A stretch of DNA of 8,327 bases from positions 1 through 8,327 of the forward strand of contig JBJKPP010000096.1 of NCBI GenBank assembly GCA_046706145.1, in the 5' to 3' direction. Positions within the stretch are counted from its first letter, which is position 1; the number at the start of each line of letters is the position of its first letter. The notes beneath the pieces were generated by a model. The model was not told where the DNA came from. It saw only the letters and a list, made by a program, of their open reading frames with translations, and searched no databases. The translations under genes were made by a program, and so were the position numbers. Source of the DNA: JBJKPP01 sp046706145. Lineage in GTDB: Bacteria; Bacteroidota; Ignavibacteria; Ignavibacteriales; Ignavibacteriaceae. Positions 7,519-8,327 of the stretch are shown here, in pieces.

Positions 7519-8072
7519 AAATTTATACTAAAACTGGCGATAAAGGTGAAACGGGTTTATTTGGAAACGGCAGAGTTCCTAAAGATTCCTTAAGAATAGA
7601 AGCTTATGGAACCATTGATGAGTTAAATTCGTTTATAGGGCTGACAATTACTGAGATTAAGGATGAGAACGTTAAAGAATTGCTTTTAGAAATTCAAAAT
7701 GAACTTTTTGTTATTAGTACGGATTTGGCAACACCAAGTATTGAAAAGGATGAAAAATTAAAGATTAAAAGGACATCAGAAGATTTCTATTTAAGCAAAG
7801 AAAAAGAAATTGATAATTACGAAGAAAAATTAGAAAAACTGAAGAATTTCATTTTACCTGGCGGCTCAAAAGGAGCTTCGTATTTACATATTTGCAGAAC
7901 AATTTGCAGAAGGGCCGAAAGAAGAACCGTTAGTTTAAGTAAAGCAGAAAAGGTAAACGAAAATATCTTAATTTATTTAAACCGTTTATCCGATTTATTA
8001 TTTGTTCTTTCACGTTTTGAGAATAATGTCTCAAACCATCCCGATGTTATTTGGGAAAGTCAAAAACCTTAG
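7515..8072 (+). CDS. pduO: PduO-type corrinoid adenosyltransferase
   Basis: This 185-residue enzyme transfers the adenosyl group of ATP to cob(I)alamin or a corrinoid precursor, making adenosylcobalamin. All PduO-type (MMAB-like) motifs are present: the N-terminal ATP-binding segment TKTGDKGETGL (5-15), AYGTIDELNS (30-39), LPGGS (114-118), the Arg-rich helix CRTICRRAERR (127-137) and YLNRLSDLLFVLSR (154-167). Length is normal for the stand-alone form, with a slightly long charged linker at about 76-103. The symbol follows the family name; no pdu operon is visible and the product could equally be labelled MMAB-like or YvqK-like. It is cytosolic. Its start overlaps the ygfZ stop by 4 bp and no separate SD is evident, so translation is probably coupled to ygfZ. 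The gene ends 23 bp before the tmRNA. Confidence 0.93.
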   Translation: MKIYTKTGDKGETGLFGNGRVPKDSLRIEAYGTIDELNSFIGLTITEIKDENVKELLLEIQNELFVISTDLATPSIEKDEKLKIKRTSEDFYLSKEKEIDNYEEKLEKLKNFILPGGSKGASYLHICRTICRRAERRTVSLSKAEKVNENILIYLNRLSDLLFVLSRFENNVSNHPDVIWESQKP

Positions 8073-8143
8073 TATTAATCTTTTGACTTTTAAACGGGGG
8101 TGACTTGGTTTCGACGGGGTTGAAGAGACATAGAACTGCGCAC

Positions 8144-8178
8144 CGTGTTTCCCGAAGCACACGTTAAACATTTGGGAA
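8144..8178 (+). other. tmRNA pseudoknot 1
   Basis: CGTGT (8144-8148) pairs with ACACG (8159-8163), and TTCCC (8149-8153) in its loop pairs with GGGAA (8174-8178). This is an H-type pseudoknot with two adjacent 5-bp stems. It ends 11 nt before the resume codon, the usual place for PK1, which helps set the tag frame. Confidence 0.8.
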
Positions 8179-8189
8179 AAAAAGTAACT

Positions 8190-8219
8190 GGCGAATATAA
8201 CTACGCCTTAGCTGCTTAA
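8190..8219 (+). other. tmRNA tag reading frame, GEYNYALAA
   Basis: Resume codon GGC at 8190 is followed by codons for EYNYALAA and TAA at 8217-8219. The ALAA end is the conserved protease-recognition tail. The last codons, 8211-8219, pair with TTAAGTAGC (8226-8234) to form helix 5 with a 6-nt loop, as in known tmRNAs. The residues after the resume codon are fixed by frame; the exact resume codon (GGC rather than the codon before it) is inferred from the distance to pseudoknot 1. Confidence 0.85.
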
Positions 8220-8327
8220 TTAACTTTAAGTAGCCGTTCTTCAAGTCTTCTCATGCCGGGATTTGAAAGGACGTCGTTTAGGTGTGATAGCCTAGTTCAT
8301 CGCCCTTATGAACAAAGCGAAATTTTT

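Larger units (their letters stand above)
8096..8327 (+). ncRNA. ssrA: tmRNA (ssrA), 5' part, cut by the window end
   Basis: The 5' end GGGGGTGACTTGGTTTCGAC is the diagnostic tRNA-like start of one-piece tmRNA: a 7-bp acceptor strand GGGGGTG followed by the conserved GGTTTCGACGGGG. A mRNA-like part with an in-frame tag ending in ALAA and a stop follows. Pseudoknot 1 and helix 5 can be folded by eye. At least about 100-150 nt are missing, including the last pseudoknots, the T arm and the 3' acceptor strand. tmRNA with SmpB frees stalled ribosomes and marks the incomplete protein for degradation. Its 5' end lies 23 bp after the adenosyltransferase stop. A weak promoter-like pair (TTGGGA 8051-8056, TATTAA 8073-8078) overlaps the end of that gene, so separate transcription is possible but unproven. 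Confidence 0.95.

Noticed and set aside
8191..8214. Alternative tmRNA tag frame beginning GCG AAT
   Set aside because: An alanine resume codon is common, but this frame hits TAG after six codons and lacks the ALAA tail; the GGC frame gives a proper tag and helix 5.
1..8327. Mobile elements, CRISPR arrays, prophage or an undescribed multi-gene system
   Set aside because: No transposase, integrase, regular repeat array or terminal repeats were seen. A tmRNA 3' end is a common integration site, but that end lies outside the window, so nothing can be said about it.

Overview
The window is AT-rich (about one third G+C by eye) and densely packed with bacterial housekeeping and envelope genes. An LptF/LptG permease pair points to a diderm (Gram-negative-type) bacterium. 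The low G+C, the lipoprotein, the coupled LptF/LptG pair, and the TPR plus DUF3467 proteins suggest the Bacteroidota/Chlorobiota/Ignavibacteriota group. Ignavibacteria-like is my best guess, but this is an inference from gene style and not a search result. Two genes have Shine-Dalgarno sites (AGGTGA and GGAG), so SD-led initiation is used at least in part.

Layout. (1) Positions 1-1114, plus strand: the 3' part of a tetratricopeptide-repeat protein whose start lies outside the window, followed 4 bp later by a small DUF3467 protein. A hairpin terminator at 1136-1168 ends this unit. (2) Positions 1174-3635, minus strand: lptF then lptG, overlapping by ATGA. These encode the transmembrane subunits of the lipopolysaccharide exporter and converge on the terminator. 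(3) Positions 3738-6136, plus strand, divergent from lptF: a lipoprotein with phytase-like/SdiA-regulated-like beta-propeller motifs (GTG start), then 14 bp later an M20 metallopeptidase (TTG start behind a strong SD). (4) Positions 6137-6411: a gene-free spacer with a good sigma70-type promoter candidate. (5) Positions 6412-8072, plus strand: a YgfZ/GcvT-like folate-binding protein overlapping by ATGA with a PduO-type corrinoid adenosyltransferase. (6) Positions 8096-8327: the 5' part of a one-piece tmRNA gene (ssrA), cut by the window end, with a readable tag GEYNYALAA and a clear first pseudoknot.

How the genes work together. LptF and LptG form the inner-membrane channel of the Lpt pathway, with LptB encoded elsewhere. 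The lipoprotein and the peptidase are probably one transcript, but their functional link is unknown. YgfZ (Fe-S enzyme maintenance) and the adenosyltransferase (adenosylcobalamin formation) are both cofactor-support proteins and are translationally coupled. The tmRNA rescues stalled ribosomes. I see no mobile element, CRISPR array, phage gene or defence system. This looks like an ordinary chromosomal region, and the findings below are modest.
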